Of a DNA stretch of 64,000 nt, positions 32,290-43,562 are shown piece after piece. Source of the DNA: Exobasidium rhododendri. Taxonomy: Eukaryota; Basidiomycota; Exobasidiomycetes; Exobasidiales; Exobasidiaceae. A model generated the notes under the pieces. It saw only the letters and a list, made by a program, of their open reading frames with translations. It was not told where the DNA came from and searched no databases. The stretch is from positions 1,302,001 to 1,366,000 of the forward strand of contig CP110630.1 of assembly GCA_026210745.1 (NCBI GenBank), in the 5' to 3' direction. Within the stretch, counting starts at the first letter, position 1. The number at the start of each line of letters is the position of its first letter. The position numbers and the translations under genes are program-made.

Positions 32290-33416
32290 TGGCACTCATT
32301 CCATCACGCAGGCAATCTTGCCGACCTTGGCAGATGCACAACTCTCCCCTTTTGCATGTTTGCGAACACCCTACCTCCTACTGATGATGATCATTAGTCG
32401 ACCGGCAGACTTGTGTCGAGATTGTCGCACAGTATGTGAGCATAGAAGGGGAACTCGTCTACGTATGCTTACACCCATCTACGTCCACGGTAACTCAGTT
32501 GGATTTGCTGTCCAGCTTGGACTTTGAATGGCATAACGCTCGAGGAGAGAGAGCTCAGGAGCCGACGATACTGCAGTATCTGGACCTACTGCAAGCCTTG
32601 AGTGCCAATGCTGCAGAACCTTGCGAGTTCGAGTTCAACTGTGTCACCAGCTTACTCGCCGCTGCACGACAAGAATGGGAATGAAGATGACTCTGAATGA
32701 AAGCAATTTACGGGGAGAGTTCGGTTATGAAGCTGTGCTGATCTTGATTTACATCGGTACCAAAGAAGCCAATCGAGTGATTGACTTCGAAAGAAGAGGT
32801 GCGATGCAATCGTGAAGGAAAGTCTTGGGCACGGTCTTCACTCGAGCAAATCGTCTGCTGGAAGGGGAATAGTCGATCGAGCATTGTCTTTGGATATTTG
32901 TCTGTCTTGCTACCGAGTCTGTCTGGCTCTTCGTTGACAGAGTTTACTAGATCTGATTGCGGGTCCTGTACTGGGTCTGCGAACGGAATTGTGACACGAC
33001 TAACGGACGACGACGGTCTCGATCAGCTCTCGATCGTGTCTGTTGCTGAGCAGAAGTGAGATGGGATTCTGCTACTCATCCTTGCAGAAAGACTAGTGCC
33101 CATCATCGCAGGGTATGCATTAGACGCATTTGACGTCTGGGCGACAGTCTCGTTTACCCTCCTTGATCGACTCTGCTCACGACAACTACGCAGTAGCAGC
33201 AGCGGTAGTAGGTTATCGTCTCGCAATGTGTTCCTCGACGTCCTCCACAGGGAAGGTTACCTGAACAGCTTCGTAGCCAATTCTTGACAGATGGACCGCG
33301 ATCTGCGAAAAAATCCCTCGACACGATCCTAGCAGCCTGAAGAACGCTCTATACGTCTACGAGTCCACGACAGCCTTCTTCAACCGTTTGGCACAGCCGA
33401 AAAAGGGAGCAGAAAA
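32290..33416 (+). pseudogene. Broken fragment resembling nucleoporin Nup192/Nup205
   Basis: Protein-like segments lie in order on the + strand but in changing frames: about 32297-32410 (ILPTLADAQLSPFACLRTPY), 32410-32684 (VEIVAQYVSIEGELVYVCLH...TILQYLDLLQALSANAAEPC), 33069-33284 (LLILAERLVPIIAGYALDAF...NVFLDVLHREGYLNSFVANS), 33286-33345 (DGPRSAKKSLDTILAA) and 33346-33414 (LKNALYVYESTTAFFNRLAQ, then PKKGAEN). Helical leucine-rich text such as ALYVYES-x-x-AF-x-x-R-x-AQ-x-x-GAE recalls the C-terminal part of Nup192/Nup205 scaffold nucleoporins. No set of GT-AG introns restores one frame, so it is a relic rather than an intron-rich gene. The family assignment is from memory. Confidence 0.5.
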
Positions 33417-33704
33417 CCCTTCAGTGGATGTGGACTGACTCTTGCTAGGACAAGCTTAACAAGACACATGAAGAAGCACGAAAGAGGGAACACCTTTGTC
33501 TGTGATGAAGACGAATGCTCTAATACCTACCCGACAGCTCTCCGACTTGCCAAGCACAAGACGGGTAGCCACCAGAAGAACTTCCAATGCTACTACGATG
33601 GCTGCGAGAAGGTGTTCGCCTTTCGCCACCAGCTCAACAGACACAAGCGAGACAAGCATGCCGAGGGCCAATCAGCCGCTTCATCCTTAAGACACCAATT
33701 GTGA
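33417..33704 (+). pseudogene. C2H2 zinc-finger fragment, abutting the nucleoporin relic
   Basis: One frame from about 33418 to the stop at 33704 codes a partial finger (CGLTLARTSLTRHMKKHERG), then two full C2H2 fingers: FVCDEDECSNTYPTALRLAK followed by HKTGSH, and FQCYYDGCEKVFAFRHQLNR followed by HKRDKH. The double-space C-x4-C and DGC pattern is typical of TFIIIA/Zap-type multi-finger proteins. The first finger lacks its first cysteine because the sequence joins the nucleoporin-like relic there. A short ORF from an internal ATG at 33468 could in principle be translated (78 residues), but no promoter or N-terminus is visible. It may be a real small gene or a fragment. Confidence 0.5.
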
Positions 33705-34262
33705 AAAACAAAATGACGATCCGACTCTCGTCGCCACCACCCACTGACTCTCGTCACGGCCACCGTCCGACGTGCGATGTTCACTCACCTATCCAATCTT
33801 TACCAAACATAAATAGAACCCCCCCCCCCCGAGATCACATCTCCTGGCCGATCCCCTTACTCTAGCAGAATCTGGCCTTCGATTCGTGTCATCTTCCCCT
33901 ACTACAGTAATACGATGTCTTGTATATTTTCTTTCGTAATTATCCACAATCTAATGATACGTGAAGCCACCGTGTGTACTTGTGTATTGTGGGATCGGCA
34001 CCTTCCTCAGTGTGGGATGCTTAAAAGACGGGAGCTGGTCTGATGCTTCGTGTCAGTGCTTCGTGCGAGCGCAAGAATTTTTTTTTTACATGCAGCGGCT
34101 GTGCCATAATTCTTCCCAAGGAAGGTACAGTGACACGATGGGCTACTATGTAGACGATTCTAAATTGCACTTCTTCGTAGCACATTCATGGATCTTTACA
34201 GGTGGACAAGGACGTAAGATAAGATACAAGTGCAAGACCCGGCTCCACACAACACGACCACA
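33705..34262. other. Intergenic with a poly-C run
   Basis: About 560 bp after the relic region. It holds a run of 12 C at about 33818-33829 and a T9 run at about 34080-34088. No gene with protein-like composition is seen; the frame 33961-34266 is rejected. Confidence 0.4.
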
Positions 34263-35586
34263 TTAATTAATACCGTAGCCGGTATAAGGTGTTTCAATCC
34301 GCTCTCCAATTGTTTGGAACAGCCTATCCCAAATCCTTGTTTGCTTGCCATAATTCTTTCCTAAAAAGGGCAAGGATGGTGTCAGTATAACGTAGTCGAC
34401 TATATTCGAGCTCTCAACTCACCTGACTTTCCGAAACGATGGTGCAAGTCGTGATCTTCGACGGCCAGTTCCATTCCGAAAGGTTTGAGAACTGCTCCAA
34501 GAATAGGGTGGGGCCATATTGCACGAATGCCACTGTGTCCAAGCGCCTCGACGTATAGAGTGTAGCAAATAACTAGATATAATTCGATGAAGCTCATCTT
34601 TGGTGAAATGGCCGTGGCGAGGAAGGGGATGATGAAGATCTCTAGGACCTCTTGATAGTCGTCTGCCAGAATGGATAGAATGGGTGTTGGGTGCTTGGTG
34701 GCATGATGTTGACGGTGGATGAACCAAAGGAAGTCGAATTCGTGACAACTTCTGTGGTATAAGTAGAACCAGTAATCGAGTGCGACTTCCCACCACGCCA
34801 ATTTGAGGGGAGTCGTCCAGCTGAGACCTTCGAATGGGTTGGTCATGTCTCCTCTCCATGCCAAGATGAACGGACCCAATGTTCGGAAGATGGTGTAGAT
34901 AAAGATAGATCGACCGAGATGGTTGACATGCTTGTCATCGACCATGTCCCGACCTCTGTTCTGTTCGTCGAAGGCGCCGTATTGGGCCATGTAACCATGT
35001 AGTCGATTGATCATGGTGTGTGCGAAGACGATGAATGATAGGTGGTACATCATCCATGCCGGTGCAAAGTGCATCTTGTGTTCGGGCAGAAGGTAGTTCC
35101 AGGCCGTGTGGATTATCAAAGGGAGGGACGCAGTGCGAAGAATGAAGAAGTTTTCCTCCCACATCGGTCGAACAGGTGGTGGCCCTCTCATAGGCTCGGA
35201 TGCATCTCGCTTCTGGTATATAGACTCCGGGCAAATGTCCAAGCTGCAAATGAACTCCCACAGAGTCCACTCTCGACGAGGCTTCAACTGCCAAGTGCTG
35301 CGTAAGAAAGAGAAAAGTAAGTAAACGTGCCAAGAGGCATAAAGAGAAAAGAATGAGGTACTCACGTCTTTGGCCTGACACCGTAGACTTTGTCGAAGTC
35401 GCTGCCTTTGCCGTCCTGTGCAATGGCACCCTTTCCGGCGCCACCAGGTGCTTCTGGTGCAGGTTCGTCGCACGCATTATCAGGAGCCAAACCTGGGCCC
35501 TCTGAGTCTGTGAGCTTTTGGTCGAGATGGGGTCTCTCGTTCGGGGCTTTGCCGGCTGCTTGAGGTATTTCACCTTTAGTCGCCAT
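34263..35586 (-). CDS. Fatty acid hydroxylase superfamily enzyme (sterol desaturase type)
   Basis: Three exons on the minus strand (35586-35366, 35297-34423, 34360-34263) give 397 residues. The di-iron histidine boxes are in order: HRSCHE, HRQHHATKHP, a more distant HSGIR, and EDHDLHHRFGKSGKNYGKQ, near residues 245, 257 and 355 by rough count. Hydrophobic segments between them form the membrane core. The family hydroxylates or desaturates sterols, sphingoid bases or aldehydes in the ER. I cannot name the substrate: the final box reads EDHDLHHR-F rather than a pattern that singles out Erg3, Erg25 or Sur2. The first 75 residues are polar, proline-rich and disordered. The start is set by the first in-frame ATG that follows the promoter. 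Confidence 0.85.
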
Positions 35587-36261
35587 CTTGTGTATGTGGT
35601 GGGGTGGTGCGTAAAGAAAGGCTATGTTGGTAGAAGGTGTTGTACCTCTATATACGAGAAGAGAAGTGGGAAGCGGGGAAAGGACCGAAGCGATAGCTGC
35701 CAAATTTGCTGAGAAATTTAGGTCAGCTCGTCATTGTGAAAGAGGGCAGGCGATCCCTACTTGCGTCATTAACAAATACTATTCTCGATTTGCGGGTGGC
35801 GAGGAATAAATAGAGACTTGTAAATCATCTTGAAGATCAACCGCGCAGTCGGTCATTACAAGAAGTAGATATTTTAATAAGAACGGACTCTACTCCCATG
35901 TATCAGAAAAAGAAGACTAAAATCGAAGGCCGAAAATAAAAGCGGTAAGACTGCGATGTGAAAGGCACTTTCTGCGCTACTGGCAAAGAAGCTATAGTTG
36001 TAATTAGAATACCGAATATGAGAATAAGCGAGGAAATAAACTCCGCCGCGATTAAGAGAAGCCAAGTGACCGCTTACGTCAAAGGACCGCTTAGATCATC
36101 TCTGCGATGGGGGGAAAACAGCCACGCTCTCTGAGACGAGGAACAGCCACGATTCGAAAAATTGACCGGTGTCACGTAAGATTGGCCAATGGCGTACATC
36201 TTGTTCGAGTGGGGTAAAGGGCGGTAATGTTGTCTAATGATACAAATAAAGTGCTGGAAGG
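35587..36261. other. Intergenic region between minus-strand genes
   Basis: About 675 bp of locally AT-richer sequence separating the hydroxylase start and the TRM112 stop. It contains the hydroxylase promoter and the 3' flank of TRM112. No gene is seen in either strand. Confidence 0.4.
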
Positions 36262-36829
36262 TCACCGTAAGATCTCGTGCTCTGCCAAGAGCTAGAGGAC
36301 GATTTGGGGGGGAACAAGGTTAGAAAGAGGCTTGTTAAAGGACAAGGGTGCTAAGTCCACGCGATTGCAATCCGGAGATAGCCACTCACCATGTTGGGTA
36401 TGCCGTTGCGGATAGGAAAGATGTGTGAGCAGTTGGGGCACACCAGCTGGCCTTCAGTGACGTGCATCTGGTAGGCAAGAAGTTTTATTTTCAGCTGTCA
36501 CGATCGAGCATGCCGGCGTCGGCTCTTACAGCCCTATATATACCCACCTCGAGTAATACACGATGGAGATTCTTGAGCACTTCTTCATCCATCATGGGGT
36601 CATTAATGTCAGGGCTCTTTTCTGGCAACGAGGTGTCGCCCAGTTCTTTCGCCGTCTTGATCAATGCGTCCCACTCCAACTTTGGCAAGAACCCTCTCAA
36701 AAATGCTTCGTTGTATTCTGTCTCTTGCAATTCAAGCTTTACCTCTCGACATTGCAAAGGGTAGTTGTTTGACGTCTGTGTGCAGCTCCGCGAATGACAT
36801 GCGAGCAAGTTATGAGTAAGAAGCCGCAT
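36262..36829 (-). CDS. TRM112: Multifunctional methyltransferase subunit Trm112
   Basis: Three exons on the minus strand (36829-36548, 36467-36390, 36291-36262) give 129 residues. It begins MRLLTHNLLACHSRSC with the first zinc cysteine pair, then FLRGFLPKLEWDALIKTAKE, DEEVLKNLHRVLLE, and the second half MHVTEGQLVCPNCSHIFPIR with the second cysteine pair, ending NGIPNMLLAEHEILR. All these are hallmarks of Trm112. It activates several methyltransferases: Trm9 and Trm11 for tRNA, Mtq2 for release factor eRF1, and Bud23 for 18S rRNA. The last exon is 30 nt, and its LLAEHE ending matches the family. It is divergent from ATG16 with 230 bp between starts. Confidence 0.94.
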
Positions 36830-37059
36830 GAGGTGCTTATGTAGCTTGGATGGTCTCTTCTGCCGTAGACGCTACTCGCGGGTGGAAAGTGATCGACGGA
36901 AATGAGCGAGGAGAAAGAAAGTTTAGGGTGGGCAAAAAAAATGGGGCCACGTGATCTCGCATTGGCCACCCTCTTTCGCCGAACAATCTGGACCAGAGTT
37001 ACATAGACACAAAGTGTCAAAGGCGCCCGACTTCCACCTCGCTACAGACGCATCCCACC

Positions 37060-38029
37060 ATGGCGACCCTGACGAACGGAGGCCAAGTGGGATGGCAAAG
37101 CTTAATAAGACAGCGTCTGGAGGAGAGGGATACTCGAGAGAAAGCCTTTGACGAGATTGTCGACAATTGTAAGGCCGCTGTGAGATACTTACAGGAGCCC
37201 GCCGTCTGCCACTCACATCACCTCGCTCCGTGGCACAGATCAAAGGTTGGCGCGACATGCAAAGTCATTGCGTGATAGGAACTATAGCATGCTGCAGGCA
37301 AGCACAAACGTCAGCAATGAAACGAAAGCCGGGACCATCAAGGCTCCATCGCTAGCATCGGGTCCTTCTGCTTCAGGCGGCGATCAAGAGTGAGTCTGTC
37401 TGACCCACTGATTGGATTTAGGAGGTGTTTGTCGAGACTGACGTGGCTATGTCTGATTTTCGTGTGCTGGCCTGTCAGTAATGTTGCGGTGAAGCTGGCC
37501 TACTTTGCATCGGTCGAAGTTCAACTGAAGACGGCGAGAGACGAGCTTTCAACGCTCTACAAGACTCAATCACAGAATGCTCAGAAACTAATCAGTCTCA
37601 ATGAGCAGATGAGGGAGAAGGACGATCAAGAAAGGGACGCAAGTGAGGACACGAGGCGGTTGAATGACGAGATGAACAGGATCAAAAGGAAAGTGGGAGA
37701 CCTTCGAGGTGTCGTCGATGAAAAGGACAAGATGATTCAGGTGAGTGTTCTTAAGGGTGATCTGTGTGTCTGTTCGCGAATATTCTCTCAGTATCTTTCT
37801 TTCGTAGATGCTGCAAGATGAGCTGTCGGCGCTCTCATTGGAGTTAAATCAGGTCGAATTGAGGAACGACGATCTCAGAAGAGACAACGCAAGCCTGTTG
37901 CAGAGGTGGCTCGATCGCATGAACGACGAGGCTGAGAAGATGAACGAGGGTAATCGGTTTTTGCAGGAGGTGGAGCAAAGACGTACCAGTAAGGAAGGCT
38001 CCCCTTTATCACTACCCACCGGAGAGTGA
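37060..38029 (+). CDS. ATG16: Autophagy protein Atg16
   Basis: Four exons (37060-37168, 37239-37389, 37479-37740, 37808-38029) give 247 residues. The N-terminal helix WQSLIRQRLEERDTREKAFD matches the Atg5-binding region; the rest is a long coiled coil with LQDELSALSLELNQVELRND and LLQRWLDRMNDEAEKMNEGN, the signature C-terminal Atg16 coiled-coil. No WD repeats follow, as is normal for fungal Atg16. It dimerises and holds Atg12-Atg5 so that Atg8 is lipidated on the growing autophagosome. The last codons (SKEGSPLSLPTGE) are uncertain: GTAAGG at about 37990 could be a donor to a further exon not identified. The start follows a 230-bp divergent promoter shared with TRM112. Confidence 0.9.
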
Positions 38030-38331
38030 CACTGATACGCTTAACGTGCCATGCCCCTTTCCCAACGCGCCCTTCTTGTATGGGTATCGCTACATCCCCC
38101 TCTCTTCACATCGACTGTGCACATGTACCGTCCGGATGTATTTCTTGAGTCAAAGGTGCAGCACCTCATTGGGAGGCAGCAGACACGCGCTTTGCAGTAA
38201 ACTAGAATATAAAAACACACCTAACGCGAATACTACCGGTTAGCAGCAATTCCGGAGCCCGTCTGCTCTTTTTTGTGTGCGATGGGGAGAAGCACGTCTT
38301 CCACCACTATTACTACCACCACCACCACACA
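38030..38331. other. Intergenic, promoter of the thioesterase gene
   Basis: About 300 bp with no protein-like frame. An ACC-rich stretch precedes the ATG at 38332. Confidence 0.35.
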
Positions 38332-39922
38332 ATGACGGGCAAGAGGACGATCCCCTTAGAGGACGAATTTCAGCCACCCGTATACGAACAAGGCTCGAAC
38401 ATCGGTCCCAACATCTCTGAAGCACTAGACTGCGAACACCTTGACGCCGACCTCTTCAGAAGCAGCCAGGTGAGCCGTACACGCATACAGACCAGGGGAC
38501 TCAGTCGTGGTGTCAAATTTTACGAGGCAGCCTACTGATCATTGCACACTGTCTCCATCATCAGGCCCTATGGAGACCGGCGCAGGCCAGAGGTGTGTTC
38601 GGGGGTCAAGTCATAGGCCAAGCTGTCACTGTCGCGAATAGAAGTGTGCGGGAAGGTGTTCAGTTGCATTCACTTCACTGCTACTTCCTGCTAGCTGGTG
38701 ATGAGACTATGCCAATCTACTATCATGTCAGTCGACTGCGAGATGGTGGAAGCTACGTTACAAGACTCGTCGAAGCCAAGCAAAAGGGCAAATGTATCTT
38801 TGTGATCTTCATGTCGTATGCTAAGCCGGAACCGTATCGATCAAGATTTGCCATTCCTCTACCGGCCTCCATCAACCATGAGGGACATGTTGGAGGACAG
38901 GGACAGGGAAAGGGCGGAAATCCAGAAGATTCGAGACCGGCTTCCACCACGTCATCGACCTCCCCATCGTTTCCAACCTCGTCAGCCTCATCGACTGCTT
39001 CCTCCTCCTCAGCCACTCCTCCTCCTCCTCCCTTCTCACCCGCTTCTTTGGGTAATTTGAATGCCAGCGCAAGCATCAGCTCTAGGTTTAGTAAAGAGAG
39101 GACCACAAGTGGGGAAGTGCAAGGCCTAATTCCATATGCCAAAGCAGAGCTAAACGAGGCACGGTACCTTCGAGTCCTGAAAGACTTGGATGCAGTCTTG
39201 CCCCTGAAGGTCAAAGATGCCCTGCGAGGCTGGGTGAAAGACAGAACAGACAGCGCCATCGAAATTCGGTAAGTGCGAGGACCTGAGAAGAGGGAGGGGG
39301 AAGTAAGAAGAAAGAGGGAGATTTGATAAGAAACTGAAACGGAGTGACACCTCCTACTATCCAGCGATGCTCTGCCTGGCATGTACGATGAGAACGGTCT
39401 ACCAACACCAGGCTACGAGCAAGCGTATTGGATCCGTGCCAAATTACCTGTAGCAGGTGGTGAAGATGCTCAAAAAGCAGCGCTTTCCTATGCCAGCGAG
39501 TGAGTCGAGCCTCTGATACTCATACGTTGTTCTCTTGCTGAGAAACCTCTCCCCCGATGACAGCATGAATCTCCTGGGAACAGTAGCAAAAGCGTTGGGC
39601 AGCTCGAGAAGAATTCAGATGATGGCCACGTTAGATCATAGCATGTGGTTCTATGAGCCTTTTGACATGAATAAACCGCTGCTGTTCTTCATGCAAACGC
39701 AAGTATCATCACATGGAAGAGGTCTGGCAATTGGTCGCTTCTATTCGGAAGACGGTACGCTGCTAGCTATTGTGGTGAGTTTCCTTCCCCTTTTACCTAT
39801 TCCATTTCTTCCAGGCTTGCTAATGAATGTCTGCCGTGCCCGCGGTCCAGTCTCAGGAAGGCGTGGTACGATCTCGAGACGAAGGACCAGACAAGATACT
39901 CAATCAAGTTTCCAAATTGTAG
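38332..39922 (+). CDS. TES1: Peroxisomal acyl-CoA thioesterase (Tes1/ACOT8 type)
   Basis: Five exons (38332-38469, 38565-39268, 39365-39499, 39564-39774, 39851-39922) give 419 residues. Double hot-dog fold motifs are clear: RGVFGGQVIGQAVTVANRSV, HSLHCYFLLAGDETMPIYYH, RDGGSYVTRLVEAKQKGK, then MATLDHSMWFYEPFDMNK with the catalytic aspartate, and GRGLAIGRFYSEDGTLLAIV. The protein ends SKL, a canonical peroxisome targeting signal 1, which only appears when the last 72-nt exon is included. It hydrolyses acyl-CoAs to fatty acids and CoA alongside beta-oxidation. An inserted Ser/Thr/Pro-rich loop of about 70 residues (about residues 140-210) separates the two hot-dog halves and is not usual. Confidence 0.93.
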
Positions 39923-40126
39923 AATAATTCCATTTGCTACAATTACTGCCACTAGAATACAACGAAGGAGAGGAGGGGGGGGTGTATATATTGACTGTGC
40001 GCAAGGATTAGCACTGTTCATTCCTCCACGGCGATCCAGGAGCATTCGAGACGAACAAAGAGCAACGAGGTGCGATGGGCATCATTCTAAGGAGATTTTG
40101 GAAAAAGATTGAAGCAGACTGCACGA

Positions 40127-41869
40127 TTACGCCTCCCTTTCTCCCTTCCCATCAGTCAAGTCTCGCTCGCTACGGATCCTCTTGATAGCCCGTATCGACT
40201 CTTCTTCCTTTGTAGCACTCTCCTTTTCGAGATCTGAGAGAGATTCGGTGGATGCTTTCGAACTTGTCGTCGTCGCTGAGAGCGCCTTTGCGCCTCCCCC
40301 CAACGTGCTGATATCGACAGGTGGTAATTTTCCATGCTTCTGGCCGATGGTATCAAACTCGTCGACGTAGCCACTCGGTACTCCCAAAGGCTCATTGCTG
40401 CTGGGACCGTTTCCTGCATTCGTCACCTCGGAACTATTCACGACCGGCATTGGCTCCGCTGCTGAATGAGTGACGATGACCTTTGACATGTCGGCCGTCG
40501 ATTCTGAATTCCTGGCACTACCAACACCACCGGCTCCTTCTGAGCTCCTCCCCGAGGACACTCCTGATCCTAATCTTGATCCTGATCCCGCTCCTGCCCC
40601 ACTCTGTTTTGCGAACTCTACTGCACTTTCGGAAGTTCTATCTGCTCCTCCCAATTCCATCCCAGGCACATCTTCATCTATCATCAAGGAATCTTCCTGG
40701 TCTCCTTCACCCGGCATCCCTTCGTCGCCAGGCTTCTTCAAGAAGGGAATGGGACTGAAGAGAGGGGCCGTGTTGGGACTGCCCGGTACCGGAGTTCCTG
40801 TTCGACTCCTCGAAGTGGTGGACCCTGGTGTAGCATGACCATTGACACCGGGTACAGAGACCATAAAGCTTTCCTGCTCCACCTCTTCTTCTGCACCATG
40901 CGCAGGAAAAGCATCCCTCGTCGCAGTCACGGCAAGCAGCCTCTTCAGCGCCGAAACATATTTAGCCAGGGTATGATGATGTTCCGACGGTCGTAGAATA
41001 AGTTCTGACAACCGCTGAATGGTAAAAGGCGGCTGACCTTCAAAGTCATCTAGCATGGAGAAAATCGTTCGTTTCTCGCCATCTATAGCCGCTTGAGAGT
41101 CTAGTCTTCTACCCCAACTACCGCCCCATTCTGCAGGCGCCCTTTTTTTGCTTGGGTAGAAGGCTTGCAAGTCGGCATCTTTGATCGTCGAATCAAATTC
41201 CCGACTCGCATCACCTTCACGTTGGAATCTGCTGGAAAGTGCCAAAGCTGCTGTTGTGGTATTTGGAGACGCCGAAGAAGAAGCTTCGTCTAGCTGTGAT
41301 GATTCATTCGCCTTGAGTGGTGAGCCAGGCTGATCGCTCTGTGAGATAGACGTGGAAGAGGTGTCTACCGTAGGCTGGACTGGTAGTAGACTGGCTGCAG
41401 GGTGCAATATTGGTGCGGAGGTACTTGGCCATTCACTGAACGTCTTATTGAGCATGTATTTGATAGCATCTTTCAATGAAGGCCACCGCAGACTAGACAG
41501 ACCATGATCTCGTCAGTACTGCACCCTCTACTTTTCCGTCTTCTGTTCAGAGGTCTGATCCCTTTACTCACTCATCGCTCAATTCATCATTCTCTGCCAG
41601 TACTTGTAATTGTGATCTATATGCTGAAGTGCGACGAATATTAGCATCTGGAATGCGCAAATTCTCTGCTGCTCTCCCTTGCTCTCGCTTTCGAAGCTAT
41701 TCTCACCTTCGTTCCATTTAAAGGATGGATCTAGTTCGTAATCTGGAAGCATTAAGGAGGCAGGGCGGATCGCCGAATCGTGTTATAATTCCGCTTCATC
41801 GTGTGACGCCGTCCATTACCGCGTCGCGCTTACTGGAAAGTGTTACTCACCATTCAAATCTGCCGTCAT
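40127..41869 (-). CDS. PSY4: Protein phosphatase 4 regulatory subunit 2 (Psy4-like)
   Basis: Four exons on the minus strand (41869-41851, 41742-41707, 41623-41572, 41492-40127) give 490 residues. The conserved region is DYELDPSFKWNE, then ENDELSDDLRWPSLKDAIKY, and later GQPPFTIQRLSELILRPSEH, with HTLAKYVSALKRLL, which matches PPP4R2. In yeast and animals PP4 (Pph3-Psy2-Psy4) dephosphorylates gamma-H2AX and Rad53 during recovery from DNA damage. The first three exons are only 19, 36 and 52 nt; the first one was chosen because ATGACGGCAGATTTGAATG precedes a GTGAGT donor in phase. A later start (ATG at 41753) is possible. The C-terminal half is disordered and Ser/Gly/acidic, ending Lys/Arg-rich. 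Confidence 0.87.
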
Positions 41870-42167
41870 CTCTGCATCGAAAGCGTGCGTAGGCTTCCCT
41901 TTAGCAAATCCGGCTTGAGGTTACGAGAGCTCTGTTCCTTCGAAGACCGAGCGATGTGAGGTATGTGCCCGTTGTCCCCCTCGCTTTGTGCAATTTGGAC
42001 CTTCTCTTCCTTTCTTGGACTTTAAGTGTCGGATACGATGCAAGAAACAAAACAAAGTTTCTGCAGGTCCAGAAGTCAGTCAACAGTTCAAAAATTCTGA
42101 AAAATTCACATTTAAGTGGAGAGCCTCTTTGCCAGACTCAAACTCTGACACGTGACAGGAAGTAATA
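41870..42167. other. Upstream flank of PSY4, ahead of the transposon
   Basis: About 300 bp between the PSY4 start and the left end of the inverted-repeat element. No gene is seen. It should include the PSY4 promoter. Confidence 0.35.
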
Positions 42168-42197
42168 CCATGCCGGATCACTATTAAATACACGTGA
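42168..42197 (+). repeat. Left terminal inverted repeat
   Basis: Thirty bases starting CCATGCCGG and ending CACGTGA; 29 of 30 positions match the reverse complement of 43563-43592. It is preceded by TA at 42166-42167. Confidence 0.88.
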
Positions 42198-42963
42198 GTT
42201 TTTCCACCACTAGTGAATACGCCGTGTACGACATGCTGTATCACCATGACCGCTTGTCCAATGTAAAGTACCATCTAATGAAATAGAATTGTATGAAAAT
42301 TCTGAAAAAACTTGTTTGAAACAAAAAGAGTGAAACATGCCGTTTTGAGTGAGCTGCTCTAAGTGTGAAATTTGGCCTATTGTGAAAAAGGCGCAAATTT
42401 GGCTTCAGGAAACCTGCAGTCTGGAGGGTGTATCGATGGCCGCCACAATGCTACCATTGCATTGCTCAATGAGCTTGAGATACTGATACATTGTGCAAAA
42501 GTATAGTATTATATATATGGGGTGTGAAAAAAAATGAGAAGATACATATAAAAGAGAGGAGATATAGAGGTATTGAGCCACTATGCCGGAAGGGTCCGAT
42601 ACTTCAGAAAAGTCATGGTCACGGCACAAAGTTTATGCAATTCTAGCTCTGCTGCCTCAGCGCAACGGCTTCAAGCTCCAGTAAGTTGAGGGTATCACTA
42701 ATAGTAATATATCTAGCACTCTATTCATTTAGAATGACCGATTGTTCTCAATAAGGGTGTGTCGGCACACATTCCTCAACCTCACTTTAGTTGACCCCAA
42801 AAAACAGATTCAACTTCAATTATCTCCTTTTTTTGTCACAACAATGTAGTTTGAGACTTAGGAGATGTTTTAGCTGTATATCAGAACAATGTATGCTAGT
42901 AATACTATTTGCCCTAAAAGAGCCTGCAGATCACACAATTGAGCTTTGTAGATGGTAAAATGG

Positions 42964-43013
42964 TCAAATTTGGGTCATTATGGCAGTCTCACGGTCCTAA
43001 AATGACCCAATTT
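42964..43013. repeat. Imperfect hairpin inside the transposon
   Basis: AAATTTGGGTCATT and, 22 nt later, AATGACCCAATTT can pair over about 13 bp with one bulge. It lies in the middle of the AT-rich element. No function is evident. Confidence 0.6.
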
Positions 43014-43562
43014 TGCTATCTTATCTGATAGACGTTGTGTTGAGTTCATACTATACAAACATATGCAAAATTAGTGGGAAAAAAGATCCAATGCTTAAAA
43101 ACAACCAGTTATTAATCATGCTGACAAGTAGAAGGCCTTTGTAGCATTTCATGGTCATATTTAATGGTTCAGCCGATTAGCATGATTCTGGGCTTGAATC
43201 ACTCCAAAAGCAATTTTGTACCTAGTAAAAGTTGTTCATTACTATCTTCTATATTGTTTTCTGCTTTTAAATTTGTATATTATTAATTAGAGTATGCTAC
43301 AAAACAAGATACCGCTCATACCATGGTGCAAAATTTCTAAAAAATGATGGCGTTTGGTGTATTCAACTGTGGTCACTTTTCACGCAATGCTAGCAACATA
43401 CAGAACAATTTCAATCATAGGACAAGTACCTCATAAAATGCTTTTCATCTCTCAATCTCTCGGGTGTGGTTAGAATGCATGCTATTATACTCATCTATGT
43501 ACAGAAATGGCTCAAAAAGGGGTCAGGAGAGCGTCAATCGGGCGTCGTTCGCGTTCCCAAAA

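Noticed and set aside
33961-34266. 101-codon + frame after the relic region
   Set aside because: Cys/Lys-rich arbitrary text, no start context, overlaps the 3' end of the hydroxylase gene.
42405-42629. 74-codon minus frame in the AT-rich element
   Set aside because: Too short and low in complexity to be a transposase; no DDE/D pattern.
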